From the NCBI RefSeq assembly GCF_021390155.1, contig NZ_CP089985.1, positions 4,537,001 through 4,601,000 of the forward strand: a stretch of 64,000 bases of DNA, given 5' to 3'. Under the pieces are notes generated by a model. That model saw only the letters and a list, made by a program, of their open reading frames with translations. It did not search any database and was not told the origin of the DNA. The translations under genes were made by a program, and so were the position numbers. Source of the stretch: Pseudomonas sp. HN11. GTDB lineage: Bacteria > Pseudomonadota > Gammaproteobacteria > Pseudomonadales > Pseudomonadaceae. This document shows positions 44,629-53,754 of the stretch, piece after piece (position 1 is the stretch's first letter; each line of letters starts with the position of its first letter).

Positions 44629-45465
44629 TCAGCTTAGTTCAATGCGATCAGCGTGGATCACGATCTGGCCCTGCTTGTACAACGCACCGATGGCCTTCTT
44701 GAAGTTGCCCTTGCTCACGCCGAACAAGTTACTGATCACTGCCGGATCACTCTTGTCGCTGACCGGCAAACTGCCGTTGTTTTCACGCAACTTGGCGAGG
44801 ATCTTGGAGTTCAGGCTGGAAGCCGCTTCCTGGCCGACTGGTTGCAAGCTCAGGCTGATGTTGCCATCGGCACGGATCTCTTTGATAAAGCCTTTTTCTT
44901 CTTTACCTGGGCGCAGGAACTTGAACACTTCGTTCTTGTGGATCAGGCCCCAGTGCTTGTTGTTGATGATTGCTTTGAAGCCCATGTCAGTGGCTTCGGC
45001 CACCAGCAGGTCGACTTCCTGGCCCACCTGATAGTTGGCCGGCGTCTTGTCCAGGTAGCGATCCAACCGTGCGGTGGCGGTAATGCGCTTGGTGTGTTTG
45101 TCGAGGTAGACGTGAACCACGCAGTATTCACCCGCGGTCAGCTGACGCTTTTCTTCCGAATACGGCAGCAACAGGTCCTTGGGCAAACCCCAATCGAGGA
45201 ATACACCAATACTGTTGACTTCCACCACTTTCAAACTGGCGAACTCGCCAACTTGAACTTTCGGTTTTTCAGTAGTAGCAATAAGTTTGTCATCGCTGTC
45301 CAGGTAAATGAAAACGTTAAGCCAGTCTTCATCTTCGCTGGGAATATCTTTGGGGATATACCGATTAGGCAAGAGGATTTCACCATCTTGCGCGCCGTCC
45401 AGGTACAAACCAAAGTGAGTGTGTTTAACCACTTGCAAGCTGTTGTAGCGCCCGACCAAAGCCAT
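44629..45465 (-). CDS. CvfB/YitL-type S1 RNA-binding protein
   Basis: 278 residues from the ATG at 45465 (MALVGRYNSLQVVKHTHFGLYLDG); five upstream codons are rejected. Three S1-like RNA-binding domains are seen: about 8-65, 70-135 (VGEFASLKVVEVNSIGVFLDWGLPKDLLLPYSE) and 150-215 (VGQEVDLLVAEATDMGFKAIINNKHWGLIHKNE). A winged helix ends the protein. CvfB in staphylococci affects virulence gene RNA; the role in pseudomonads is not known to me. Confidence 0.88.
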   Translation of the reverse strand: MALVGRYNSLQVVKHTHFGLYLDGAQDGEILLPNRYIPKDIPSEDEDWLNVFIYLDSDDKLIATTEKPKVQVGEFASLKVVEVNSIGVFLDWGLPKDLLLPYSEEKRQLTAGEYCVVHVYLDKHTKRITATARLDRYLDKTPANYQVGQEVDLLVAEATDMGFKAIINNKHWGLIHKNEVFKFLRPGKEEKGFIKEIRADGNISLSLQPVGQEAASSLNSKILAKLRENNGSLPVSDKSDPAVISNLFGVSKGNFKKAIGALYKQGQIVIHADRIELS

Positions 45466-45787
45466 TTTCAATACCCTCATTACGTGGGCGGCATTCTACC
45501 CGAGTTGCGTGCGCCACGCGCGCGTGCCTGAAAAATCACGGGCTGGCGTGGCATTACAGTGGCATCGCCCCGCTCGTCCGATCAATCGGCCAATTTTTCC
45601 CACGCTGCCTTTTGTCGATAGTCCCATGGTTTCGAGTTAAAACAGTAAGTTAGGGGATTATTTCAAAGATCAACTTCGGCTCTTCCCCACTGTCTCACTT
45701 ATTTCATGGGGATATTTACCAAGCAATTGTCAAGTATTTCCTGTACGATGCCTGGCCAAGTTAATTTTCTACAGGTTAGTGGCCGCC

Positions 45788-45967
45788 ATGCGCGTAAAAG
45801 CATCCAACAGCAAAGCAAAGCCAGCTCCCGCCGTTGAAACCAGCGAATCGATCAACAGCCAGATTGCTGCATTCCTCAAGTCCGGTGGCGAAATCCAGCA
45901 GATTGCCAAGGGCGTCAGCGGCCAGACGTTCGGCCCATCCAAGCAGATCAGCCTGGGTAAAAAGTAA
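45788..45967 (+). CDS. Conserved small Pseudomonas protein, unknown function
   Basis: 59 residues from the ATG at 45788; a GTG nine bases before is the alternative, and neither has a good ribosome binding site. It starts MRVKASNSKAKPAPAVE, followed by SESINSQIAAFLKSGGEI and ending GQTFGPSKQISLGKK. The flexible basic ends flank a short amphipathic helix. I associate it with small, highly conserved pseudomonad proteins but can assign no function. The 322-base region upstream has no ORF and carries at 45728 a TTGTCA that could be part of a promoter. Confidence 0.65.
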   Translation: MRVKASNSKAKPAPAVETSESINSQIAAFLKSGGEIQQIAKGVSGQTFGPSKQISLGKK

Positions 45968-46167
45968 TATCGCGCAACACACCTGGTCCCTAAGCGTCTT
46001 GCCATCAAGGCGCTAGGACTAGAGCCCGAAACATCCTCTACCTGCGAACAGCGTTAATCGACGAACGGGCCTCACCTCCCGGATTTCGCCGGTATGCTTG
46101 CACACGTCTAGCACGGGCATCTGCCCGATTTCTTCGTCACTGCTCCTCGCTTTTCATGGAGTGAAGC

Positions 46168-46890
46168 ATGTTCAAATCCTGCATTTTTCTGGTCGGTGCC
46201 CTGGTTGCCAGCCCTCTCGCCGAAGCGCAGATTTTCCAGCGTGAATTAGGTGACTTCGACCTGAAATTGGGTACGACGCCCAGCCGCAGCATGGCCCAGG
46301 GCCTGGTCAAACCGACCTCCCCCGGGAGCGACTCGTTCCATGGCGGGCTGGACCTGAGCCACGACAGCGGCCTGTACTTCGGCCAGTTTTCCCCAAACAT
46401 GGGCCTGTCCTCATCCAGCAACCTCGAAGTCGATTCCTACATGGGCTTCAAGCACCCCTTCGACCAGACTCTCGGCTACGAAGTGGGCCTGATCCACTAC
46501 AGCTACCCCAAGCTCAGCCCCCTCGACAGCCAGGAGTTCTACGGCGGCCTTAACCTGTTGGGCAATCGCTTCGGCGCCTCCTTCAGCAACGACCCGGATC
46601 GCCAGGACAGCACCCTGTTCGCCGACCTCGGCGGTACCCAGCCTTTCGGCATCGGCGTCAGCATGAAATACACCACTCATCAGTTAGGCACCCCGGTCTC
46701 GGTGGAAGGCGGCTCCATTCGCGCCTTCAGTGACTGGTCGGTGCAGTTCTCCCGGCAGTGGATGGGCGTGGACTTGAACTTGATCTACAGCGATTCCAGC
46801 CTCAGCGGCGGGGATTGCTCGGCCTATTCCGGACACAATTCGCAATGCGACGGGCTGTTGACGTTGAAGGCTGCGCGGTCGTTTTATTGA
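46168..46890 (+). CDS. TorF-type putative porin
   Basis: 240 residues with a signal peptide (MFKSCIFLVGALVASPLAEAQ). Amphipathic beta strands alternate through the mature part, and the sequence ends in Phe-Tyr (AARSFY), the usual outer-membrane sorting end. HGGLDLSHDSGLYFGQFSPNMG and the later GFKHPF and LGYEVGLIHYSYP blocks match the TorF/Gcw-chp family. It is monocistronic. Substrate unknown. Confidence 0.85.
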   Translation: MFKSCIFLVGALVASPLAEAQIFQRELGDFDLKLGTTPSRSMAQGLVKPTSPGSDSFHGGLDLSHDSGLYFGQFSPNMGLSSSSNLEVDSYMGFKHPFDQTLGYEVGLIHYSYPKLSPLDSQEFYGGLNLLGNRFGASFSNDPDRQDSTLFADLGGTQPFGIGVSMKYTTHQLGTPVSVEGGSIRAFSDWSVQFSRQWMGVDLNLIYSDSSLSGGDCSAYSGHNSQCDGLLTLKAARSFY

Positions 46891-46955
46891 TGGGCTGAAC
46901 TGTCGCACCCGCCGCAGGTTCACATGTGATAACCCACTCTGCGAAGGACCCGCCC

Positions 46956-47822
46956 ATGCTGCGTCGGCTCAAACTACTGGTGGTATTACTGACCCTGAGC
47001 CTGGTGCTCACCGGTTGCAATCGCGTGGGGTTGGCCTATCGCAACCTGGACGTGATCATTCCCTGGACCCTCAATGATTACCTGGACATGAACGCCGGGC
47101 AGAAGAGCTGGTTCAACGACACACTCAAGCAACACTTGGCCTGGCACTGCACCACGCAGTTGCCGGGCTATCTGGATTGGCTGGACCGCCTGCAACAGAT
47201 GGTCGACGACAACCAGGTAACCGACGCTGCCTTACAGACCCGAACCGCCGAAGCCAAGCAAGCCATTGCCGACATTGCCCGCGAAATTACGCCATCGGCC
47301 ATTGAACTGCTGAAGGGGTTGGACGATCAGCAAGTCAAAGAAATGAACGAAGCGTTGGGCAAGGACCTGCGCAAGCGCCAAGACGAATACCTCAAGCCGC
47401 CGCTGGCCAAGCAGATCCAGGAACGCGCTGATCGGATGAATAAGCGCCTGGACGCATGGATGGGACCGCTAAGCGATAGCCAGAAAAATCGGGTCACAGC
47501 CTGGTCAATCAGCTTGGGAGAGCAAAACAAGCAATGGATCGGCAACCGTGCCCACTGGCAGACACAATTTATCGACGCGGTAAAGCAACGCGAAAGTGCT
47601 GACTTCCCGCAGAAAATGCAGCAATTGCTGGTGGATCGGGAGATCCTATGGACGCCGGAATACCGAGTCGCCTACGCCCATACAGAAGCCGCAGCGCGCA
47701 GCCTGATCGTGGACCTGATGGCCGAAAGCACCGTGCAACAACGCCTGAAACTGACGCAGAAAATCGACGGTGTACGCAGCGACTTCAAGGCACTTAAATG
47801 CCTCAAGGCCGCCGCACTGTAA
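46956..47822 (+). CDS. DUF6279-type lipoprotein
   Basis: 288 residues from the ATG at 46956, which opens a lipoprotein signal (MLRRLKLLVVLLTLSLVLTGC); ten upstream codons are rejected. The mature part is helical: GLAYRNLDVIIPWTLNDYLDMNAGQKSWFND and LDRLQQMVDDNQVTDAALQTRTAEAKQA. It resembles the DUF6279 family of unknown function. It is probably anchored in the outer membrane facing the periplasm. It has its own upstream gap of 65 bases after torF. Confidence 0.83.
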   Translation: MLRRLKLLVVLLTLSLVLTGCNRVGLAYRNLDVIIPWTLNDYLDMNAGQKSWFNDTLKQHLAWHCTTQLPGYLDWLDRLQQMVDDNQVTDAALQTRTAEAKQAIADIAREITPSAIELLKGLDDQQVKEMNEALGKDLRKRQDEYLKPPLAKQIQERADRMNKRLDAWMGPLSDSQKNRVTAWSISLGEQNKQWIGNRAHWQTQFIDAVKQRESADFPQKMQQLLVDREILWTPEYRVAYAHTEAAARSLIVDLMAESTVQQRLKLTQKIDGVRSDFKALKCLKAAAL

Positions 47823-47831
47823 GACAATGGA

Positions 47832-48221
47832 TCAGGCAATCTGAGCTTTGGAGGCCAACTCGGCAAAGGTCGCCGGATCCAGTGCGTCCGCCTGCTCATC
47901 CAGCACCTGGCGAGGGTGATCGTTGCCCGGAATCGAGCTGTCGATCAGCGCCAGCAACCGCGCACCCAGCGCCGTCAGGATGAAATTCTCGCCATTACCA
48001 CCCTCTTCCTCGGAGCGTGATTCAATAAAACCACGTTTGAACAGCAGCGCTTCATAATCTGCAGCAGTCTTCTTGAGCGCGTCCAGGTTACCGGTGGACT
48101 CGCCCGCCGTGGCCTTCTCGGCCGCTTCCTGCTCGGCGTATTTGCGCGGGGCGAAGCTGCCCTCGCCGTTCTGCACTTCATGCAGCAGACGTTCGATCAG
48201 ATCCCAGTTGTAAGTCGTCAT
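47832..48221 (-). CDS. Possible winged-helix protein, DUF2513-like
   Basis: 129 residues. The start MTTYNWDLIERLLHEVQNGE resembles DUF2513 proteins, and the middle (DYEALLFKRGFIESRSEEEGGNGENFILTALGARLLALI) looks like the wing of a winged-helix domain. A charged central insert lies at about 28-48. No enzyme motif, signal peptide or membrane span is seen. It converges with the DUF6279 gene ten bases away. A regulatory role is possible, but the evidence is weak. Confidence 0.55.
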   Translation of the reverse strand: MTTYNWDLIERLLHEVQNGEGSFAPRKYAEQEAAEKATAGESTGNLDALKKTAADYEALLFKRGFIESRSEEEGGNGENFILTALGARLLALIDSSIPGNDHPRQVLDEQADALDPATFAELASKAQIA

Positions 48222-48373
48222 CCTGATTCCTCCTGCAGGCTGGTGGAAAGTAGCCCGTCAAGGTTGTGACAGGCCGCGTCAGTAGCCGTTCAGCCTAATA
48301 GACAGACGTCATTTCTCTGAACTTTCCAGACGTTCGCCGCCTCAACAGCACATAACCGCCAAGGAGGTCTACC

Positions 48374-48649
48374 ATGAAAACCCTGATGAACCTGGCCGTC
48401 GCGGCCGCGTTGTTGAGCGCCCTGCCCGCCTGGGCCTGCACGCCCGACGAGGCCACGGCCAAACGCGAGCAACTGGCCCAGGAAGTGGCCAAACTGACCG
48501 AACAGAACCCGGCCAAAGCCAAGGAGATGAACGACGAACTGCAGAAGATGGACCTTGACACCGAGAGCGCCGAGTTCCCCGACAAATGCCAACTGATCGA
48601 TGCCCGGCTCAAGGAACTCAAGGAAGCGGCCACCAAGGCCAAAAACTGA
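48374..48649 (+). CDS. Small periplasmic helical protein
   Basis: 91 residues; AAGGAGG lies eight bases before the ATG. The signal peptide (MKTLMNLAVAAALLSALPAWA) precedes a Cys and a long charged helix (KREQLAQEVAKLTEQNPAKAKEMNDELQKMDLD). The second Cys in FPDKCQL could pair with the first. It is a small periplasmic protein; I do not recognise a named family. It is monocistronic, with its own terminator. Confidence 0.78.
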   Translation: MKTLMNLAVAAALLSALPAWACTPDEATAKREQLAQEVAKLTEQNPAKAKEMNDELQKMDLDTESAEFPDKCQLIDARLKELKEAATKAKN

Positions 48650-48655
48650 AGGCAT

Positions 48656-48685
48656 AAAAAAACCGGACAATAGTCCGGTTTTTTC
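48656..48685. terminator. Bidirectional terminator
   Basis: AAACCGGAC and GTCCGGTTT pair with a short loop, with A and T runs outside, between two converging genes. Confidence 0.9.
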
Positions 48686-48699
48686 ACATCACACGCGCC

Positions 48700-50046
48700 T
48701 TATTCCGCAGCCGGGGCTTCCGGCTTGCGGCGCTTGAGCGGTGCCATACCGTCCTTGCTGACGAGCGACAGGTTGTCGGTCTTCGGCCGGTTGGCGATCT
48801 TGCGCTTGGTCGGCGACTTGGCGCCGGTCTTCTTCTTGTCGCCCTTGGCGTCGGTCTTTTTCTTCTTCACGCCAACGGCCTTGCCCGACGCCTTGACCTT
48901 CTTCGGCCCGGTGTAGGTGCCTTTGACTTCCTTGATGGTACGCCGCTCGAACGACTGCTTGAGGTAACGCTCGATGCTCGACATCAGGTTCCAGTCACCG
49001 TGGCAGATCAGCGAGATGGCAAGGCCATCATTGCCGGCACGCCCAGTACGGCCGATACGGTGCACGTACTCGTCGCCGCTACGCGGCATGTCGAAGTTGA
49101 TCACCAGGTCCAGGCCGTCTACGTCCAGGCCGCGGGCCGCCACGTCGGTGGCCACGAGGATTTTTACGCCGCCTGCCTTGAGGCGGTCTATGGCGAGCTT
49201 GCGGTCCTTCTGATCTTTGTCGCCGTGCAGCACGAACGCCTTGTATTCCTGGGCGACCAGGCGGCCGTAGATGCGGTCGGCGGCGGCGCGAGTGTTGGTG
49301 AACACGATGGCTTTCTGATAGGTCTCGTTGGCCAGCAGCCAGTTGAGGATCTGCTCTTTGTGCACATTGTGGTCGGCGGTGACGATCTGCTGGCGCGTGG
49401 TGGCGTTCAGGTCGCTGACGTTGTTGACCTGCAGGTGCTCAGGGTTGTTCAGCACCTTGGCGACCATGTCGCGCAGGGTCGAACCGCCGGTAGTGGCGGA
49501 GAACAGCATGGTCTGCTGGCGGTTGACGCACTCGCCCACCAGGCGCTGTACGTCGTCGGCAAAGCCCATGTCGAGCATGCGGTCGGCTTCGTCCAGCACC
49601 AGCACTTCGACTTCCTTGAGGTCGAGGTTGCCGGCGTTGAGCTGCTCGATCATGCGGCCCGGGGTGCCGATCAGGATGTCCGGCACTTTGCGCAGCATGG
49701 CGGCCTGGACCTTGAAGTCTTCACCGCCGGTGATGATGCCGGACTTGATGAAAGTGAACTGCGAAAAGCGCTCGACTTCCTTCAGGGTCTGCTGCGCCAG
49801 CTCGCGGGTCGGCAGCAGGATCAGGGTCTTGATGCTGACGCGAACCTTGGCCGGGCCGATCAGGCGGTTCAGCACAGGCAAGACGAAAGCGGCGGTCTTG
49901 CCGCTACCGGTTTGAGCTGTCACCCGCAGGTCACGCCCTTCGAGCGCGAGCGGGATGGCCGCTGCTTGCACAGGCGTAGGCTCGACAAATTTAAGCTCGG
50001 CCACGGCTTTGAGCAGGCGTTCGTGCAGGGCGAATTGGGAAAACAC
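48700..50046 (-). CDS. DEAD-box RNA helicase, RhlE/SrmB type
   Basis: 448 residues from a GTG at 50046 with GAGGT eight bases upstream; the longer open frame is rejected. Helicase motifs in order: Q motif and FVEPTPVQ, AQTGSGKT (motif I), PTRELAQQ, TPGRMIEQ, LDEADRM (motif II), SATTGG (motif III), RGLDVDGLDLVINFDMPRSGD and HRIGRTGR (motif VI). The C-terminal 80 residues are rich in Lys/Arg (VGVKKKKTDAKGDKKK), likely for RNA binding. It unwinds RNA, possibly in ribosome assembly or mRNA decay. Upstream it diverges from a YbdG-type channel. Confidence 0.92.
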   Translation of the reverse strand: MFSQFALHERLLKAVAELKFVEPTPVQAAAIPLALEGRDLRVTAQTGSGKTAAFVLPVLNRLIGPAKVRVSIKTLILLPTRELAQQTLKEVERFSQFTFIKSGIITGGEDFKVQAAMLRKVPDILIGTPGRMIEQLNAGNLDLKEVEVLVLDEADRMLDMGFADDVQRLVGECVNRQQTMLFSATTGGSTLRDMVAKVLNNPEHLQVNNVSDLNATTRQQIVTADHNVHKEQILNWLLANETYQKAIVFTNTRAAADRIYGRLVAQEYKAFVLHGDKDQKDRKLAIDRLKAGGVKILVATDVAARGLDVDGLDLVINFDMPRSGDEYVHRIGRTGRAGNDGLAISLICHGDWNLMSSIERYLKQSFERRTIKEVKGTYTGPKKVKASGKAVGVKKKKTDAKGDKKKTGAKSPTKRKIANRPKTDNLSLVSKDGMAPLKRRKPEAPAAE

Positions 50047-50239
50047 GGGTGCTACCTCGAAGAAATACAAAAAATCAGCTGCATAGGTTACCGGTTTCGG
50101 GCGTCCAAACCGAGTTTCTTTACGCGAACGGTGCTAATCGGCCGCTTTTTTGTCAGGGCATTTGTCCATGGCATCAACTTTGTTGCACTTAAATGCTCTA
50201 ATCGCCCCGTCTTGTCTTATAGAAGAATCGGTTTCACCC

Positions 50240-51538
50240 ATGGATATCAAACAGCTCTGGCTCAACGTCCAAGACCTCTGGGGCGCGCTCGACGAACACC
50301 CGCTGCTGCATGCCAGCCTCGGCTTGCTGGTGTTGCTGGTAGTGGCCCTGTTGCTCGGACGAGTGGCACGTTACCTCATTCTCCACGCCGTCAAACTGCT
50401 CGGCCGGCAACCGGCCCTGCACTGGCTCAACGACCTGCGGCACAACAAGGTTTTCCATCGCCTGGCGCAAATGACGCCGTCGCTGGTGATCCAGTTCGGC
50501 CTGTACCTGGTGCCCGGCCTGAGCAAGACCGCCATCCTGTTCATCGGCAACGTGGCCCTGGCGCTGACCATCCTGTTCCTGGTGTTGGCCATCAGCGCCC
50601 TGCTCAATGCCTTGCTGGACATCTACGCCCGTACTGAACACGCGCGCACCCGTTCGATCAAGGGCTACGTGCAGTTGGCGAAGATGGTGCTGTTCGTGTT
50701 TGGCGCGATCATCATCGTCGCCACACTGATCGACCGCTCACCGCTGTTGCTGCTGTCGGGTTTGGGTGCCATGTCGGCGGTGATCCTGTTGGTATACAAG
50801 GACACGCTGTTGTCGTTCGTCGCCAGCGTTCAGTTGACCAGCAACGACATGCTGCGGGTCGGCGACTGGATCGAAATGCCCCAGGTCGGCGCCGACGGTG
50901 ACGTGGTGGACATCACGCTGCACACGGTCAAGGTGCAGAACTTCGACAAGACCATTGTCTCCATCCCCACCTGGCGGCTGATGTCCGAGTCGTTCAAGAA
51001 CTGGCGCGGCATGCAGGCCTCCGGCGGGCGCCGCATCAAGCGCAGCCTGTTCATCGACGCCAGCGGCGTGCGATTCCTGCGCGACGATGAAGAACTGCGC
51101 ATGACCCAGGTGCACCTGCTCACCGACTACATCGGACGCAAGCAGGCTGAGCTCAAGGCCTGGAACGAAGCCCAGGGCCACAGCGCGCAACTGTCGGCCA
51201 ACCGCCGCCGCATGACCAACCTCGGTACCTTCCGCGCCTATGCCCTGGCCTACCTGAAAAGCCACCCGGACATCCAGCCGAACATGACCTGCATGGTGCG
51301 CCAGATGCAGACCACCGCCCAGGGCGTGCCGCTGGAGATCTACTGCTTTACCCGCACCACCGCGTGGGCGGATTACGAGCGGATCCAGGGGGATATTTTT
51401 GACTATCTGCTGGCGGTGCTGCCGGAGTTTGGCTTGAGCCTGTATCAACAGCCGAGTGGGAATGACTTACGTGCGGGGGTGCTGCCGGCGGTGTTGGGGG
51501 CTAGTCATTTGCCGACTCTGGACAACAAATCTGCCTGA
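50240..51538 (+). CDS. YbdG-type mechanosensitive ion channel
   Basis: 432 residues from the ATG at 50240; 30 upstream codons are rejected. It has five or so hydrophobic spans in the N-terminal 200 residues, then the MscS beta domain (RVGDWIEMPQVGADGDVVDITLHTVKVQNFDKTIVSIPTWRL) and a long cytoplasmic C-terminal domain. This matches the YbdG/MscM branch. It should release solutes on osmotic downshift, with small conductance. It ends at a REP hairpin shared with the convergent EamA gene. Confidence 0.9.
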   Translation: MDIKQLWLNVQDLWGALDEHPLLHASLGLLVLLVVALLLGRVARYLILHAVKLLGRQPALHWLNDLRHNKVFHRLAQMTPSLVIQFGLYLVPGLSKTAILFIGNVALALTILFLVLAISALLNALLDIYARTEHARTRSIKGYVQLAKMVLFVFGAIIIVATLIDRSPLLLLSGLGAMSAVILLVYKDTLLSFVASVQLTSNDMLRVGDWIEMPQVGADGDVVDITLHTVKVQNFDKTIVSIPTWRLMSESFKNWRGMQASGGRRIKRSLFIDASGVRFLRDDEELRMTQVHLLTDYIGRKQAELKAWNEAQGHSAQLSANRRRMTNLGTFRAYALAYLKSHPDIQPNMTCMVRQMQTTAQGVPLEIYCFTRTTAWADYERIQGDIFDYLLAVLPEFGLSLYQQPSGNDLRAGVLPAVLGASHLPTLDNKSA

Positions 51539-51547
51539 TGCCACCAA

Positions 51548-51581
51548 CCCCCTGTGGGAGCAAGCCCGCTCCCACAGGGGG
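51548..51581. repeat. REP hairpin with a perfect 14-bp stem
   Basis: CCCCCTGTGGGAGC (51548-51561) and GCTCCCACAGGGGG (51568-51581) are exact complements around AAGCCC. It stands between two convergent genes and touches the EamA stop codon at 51582, so it can act as a terminator for both. Confidence 0.9.
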
Positions 51582-52448
51582 TCAGCGCAGGATCGGCTGT
51601 TTGCGCTCACCCAACTGGCTGATCCACACCGCCCCGACAATCACCAGCCCGCCCAAGGCCAAGCGCCCCAGCGGCTCATGCTGGTTCCAGATCAGCAAGT
51701 TCAGCAGCAACCCCACCGGCACATGCAGGTTGTTCATCACTGCCAGGGTGCCGCCCTGGACCAGACAGGCGCCCTTGTTCCACCAGTACATGCCCAGCGC
51801 GGTACTGACCAGGCCGAGGAACACCAGCACGCCCCATTGCAGCGGCGCGTCGGGCAAGTAGTTGGCCTTGCCGAACATCAAGAACGCCGGCAACACGACC
51901 AGCAATGCGCCCACATAAAAGTAACCAAAGCGCCGGTAGTGCGGCAGATCACTCGGATAGCGCGCCACCAGGTGCTTGTACATCACCTGCCCGGCGGCAT
52001 AGGTGAAGTTGGCCAATTGCAACAGCAAGAAGCCCCCGAGGAAGTGCGGGGTGATCTGGTCGAAGCGGATCACCGCCGCGCCCGCCACCGCCACCAGTGC
52101 GGCGATCAGCGCCCAAGGGTTGAAGCGGCGATTGAGTGCATCCTCAATGAGGGTCACGTGTAACGGCGTGAGGATCGTGAACAGCAGCACCTCCGGCACC
52201 GTGAGCACACGAAAGCTCAGGTACAGACACACGTAGGTCACGCCAAACTGCAACGCGCCGATCACCAGCATGCCGCGCATGAAGGCAGGCTCCACCGAAC
52301 GCCAACGGGTCAGCGGGACAAATACCAGCCCAGCCAGCAACACACGCACCAGCACCGCGAAGTAGCTGTCGACATGACCGGCGAGGTATTCGCCAATCAA
52401 GCTGAAGGAAAATGCCTGAATCAGGGTGACAACCAGTAAGTAGCCCAT
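51582..52448 (-). CDS. EamA/DMT family transporter
   Basis: 288 residues with ten hydrophobic segments and the two EamA repeats. GFLLLQLANFTYAAGQVMYKHLVARYP and FLGLVSTALGMYWWNKGACLVQGGTLAVMNNLHVP are typical of the carboxylate/amino acid exporter branch. It is monocistronic, with a REP hairpin at its end. Substrate not known; amino acids or amines are common in the group. Confidence 0.87.
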   Translation of the reverse strand: MGYLLVVTLIQAFSFSLIGEYLAGHVDSYFAVLVRVLLAGLVFVPLTRWRSVEPAFMRGMLVIGALQFGVTYVCLYLSFRVLTVPEVLLFTILTPLHVTLIEDALNRRFNPWALIAALVAVAGAAVIRFDQITPHFLGGFLLLQLANFTYAAGQVMYKHLVARYPSDLPHYRRFGYFYVGALLVVLPAFLMFGKANYLPDAPLQWGVLVFLGLVSTALGMYWWNKGACLVQGGTLAVMNNLHVPVGLLLNLLIWNQHEPLGRLALGGLVIVGAVWISQLGERKQPILR

Positions 52449-52510
52449 GCGCGCCTCGTTTCGAATGGGCGGGACATTAAAGGTTTTCGGCGGTTGAAGA
52501 AACTCAGGGC

Positions 52511-52546
52511 AAAAAAAACCCGACCTCGCTAAAGCGGCAGTCGGGC
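52511..52546 (-). terminator. Terminator of azoR
   Basis: On the minus strand CCCGACTGCCGC pairs imperfectly with GCGAGGTCGGG, followed by eight T residues, about 105 bases after the azoR stop. Confidence 0.75.
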
Positions 52547-52651
52547 AGGAGCACTCAGGAGCAGAAAGTGCAAAGGGAGGTTTGTTACGCGTACTTGAAG
52601 GGCTTGCGTGGGACTAGATAAACATCGCGGGATTATCTGGCGATTAAAGGA

Positions 52652-53251
52652 TCACGCGACCTGTGCCAGCAGTGCCTTGGCGTGGTTGATGCCCTTTTCC
52701 TGGAAGTCCCCGCTGAGGTTCACCCCTTCGGCGTGAATGAACGTGACGTCGTGGATACCGATAAAAGCCATGACCTGGCGCAGGTAGGGTTCCTGGTGAT
52801 CGGAGCTGGCACCGGTATGGATGCCGCCGCGCGCAGTGAGCACGATGGCGCGCTTGCCGGTCAGCAGGCCCTGTGGCCCGGTGGCGGTGTACTTGAAGGT
52901 CACACCGGCCCGCAACACATGATCAAGCCAGGCTTTGAGGGTGCTGGGGATGGCAAAGTTGTACATCGGTGCGGCCATCACCAAGACGTCGGCGGCCAGC
53001 AGTTCGTTGGTCAACTCGTCGGAGCGATCCAGAGACGTTTGCTCGCTGTCGTTGCGCTGATCCGCTGGCTTCATCCAGCCGCCGAGCAGGTTGGCGTCCA
53101 GATGTGGAACCGGGTTGAGGGCCACGTCACGTACGGTGATCTGATCCGCCGGATGAGCGACCTGCCATTGGCTGATGAACTGCTGGGTCAGTTGGCGGGA
53201 AATCGAATCCTGCTGGCGGGCGCTGCTTTCGATGATCAGAACATTGGACAT
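52652..53251 (-). CDS. azoR: FMN-dependent NADH azoreductase
   Basis: 199 residues, with a flavodoxin-like fold. The start MSNVLIIESSARQQDSISRQL binds the FMN phosphate. LVMAAPMYNFAIPSTLKAWLDHVLRAGVTFKYTATGPQGLL is conserved in AzoR. It reduces quinones and azo compounds with NADH. The next gene upstream is a small exported protein on the same strand, and a LysR gene diverges from that. The LysR regulator may control it. Confidence 0.92.
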   Translation of the reverse strand: MSNVLIIESSARQQDSISRQLTQQFISQWQVAHPADQITVRDVALNPVPHLDANLLGGWMKPADQRNDSEQTSLDRSDELTNELLAADVLVMAAPMYNFAIPSTLKAWLDHVLRAGVTFKYTATGPQGLLTGKRAIVLTARGGIHTGASSDHQEPYLRQVMAFIGIHDVTFIHAEGVNLSGDFQEKGINHAKALLAQVA

Positions 53252-53390
53252 GGCGTTGTAGGCTCCATCTGTAATTGCTGTAAGTCGATGGAGTGAAGAT
53301 TAAACAGAGCCAATTCGATAAAAAAGCGCAAAAAACTGCTATAACCCATCTATAAATTTGTTCATAAGCGGAGCATGCTCCGCGCTTAGG

Positions 53391-53705
53391 CTACTTCGGG
53401 GCGCAAGCCAAGGCGATCCGCATCTTGATAATGGCGCGGTTGAACTTGACCGTGGTGTTGGTGCTTTTGCCCGCTGGCACGGTGACCGTACGGCGACGCG
53501 GCGATTCCGGGCCATTGGTGAAGATTACCGAGCAAACCGCATCGTTGGTGCCGTAGTTATTGAGCTGGATCGAGCTGATATCGCCGTCCACATCGGAGGC
53601 GGTGTAATCGATGCTGACGCCGTCGATCTTTTTAGTCACGTCGATGGGGTAGGCAAATGCGCTCATCGGCAGCAAGGCCAGCAACACACAACAGAATTTT
53701 CTCAT
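53391..53705 (-). CDS. Small exported protein of unknown function
   Basis: 104 residues from the ATG at 53705 (MRKFCCVLLALLPMSAFAYP), with a clear signal peptide; 16 upstream codons are rejected. The mature part is beta-rich: DGVSIDYTASDVDGDISSIQLNNYG, then CSVIFTNGPESPRRRTVTVPAGKS, with a Cys pair. Similar small proteins lie beside LysR genes in other pseudomonads, as I recall, sometimes misnamed phosphoglycerate kinase. It is probably periplasmic. Function unknown. The LysR gene diverges 49 bases away. Confidence 0.75.
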   Translation of the reverse strand: MRKFCCVLLALLPMSAFAYPIDVTKKIDGVSIDYTASDVDGDISSIQLNNYGTNDAVCSVIFTNGPESPRRRTVTVPAGKSTNTTVKFNRAIIKMRIALACAPK

Positions 53706-53754
53706 TCGGCAGTCTCCAATAAGGACTGTCAGCTTAGGACAAGAGGAACCCATC

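Noticed and set aside
49000..50637. Open frame of 545 codons on the plus strand
   Set aside because: Antisense to the DEAD helicase and running into the YbdG-type gene in another frame; no recognisable domain.
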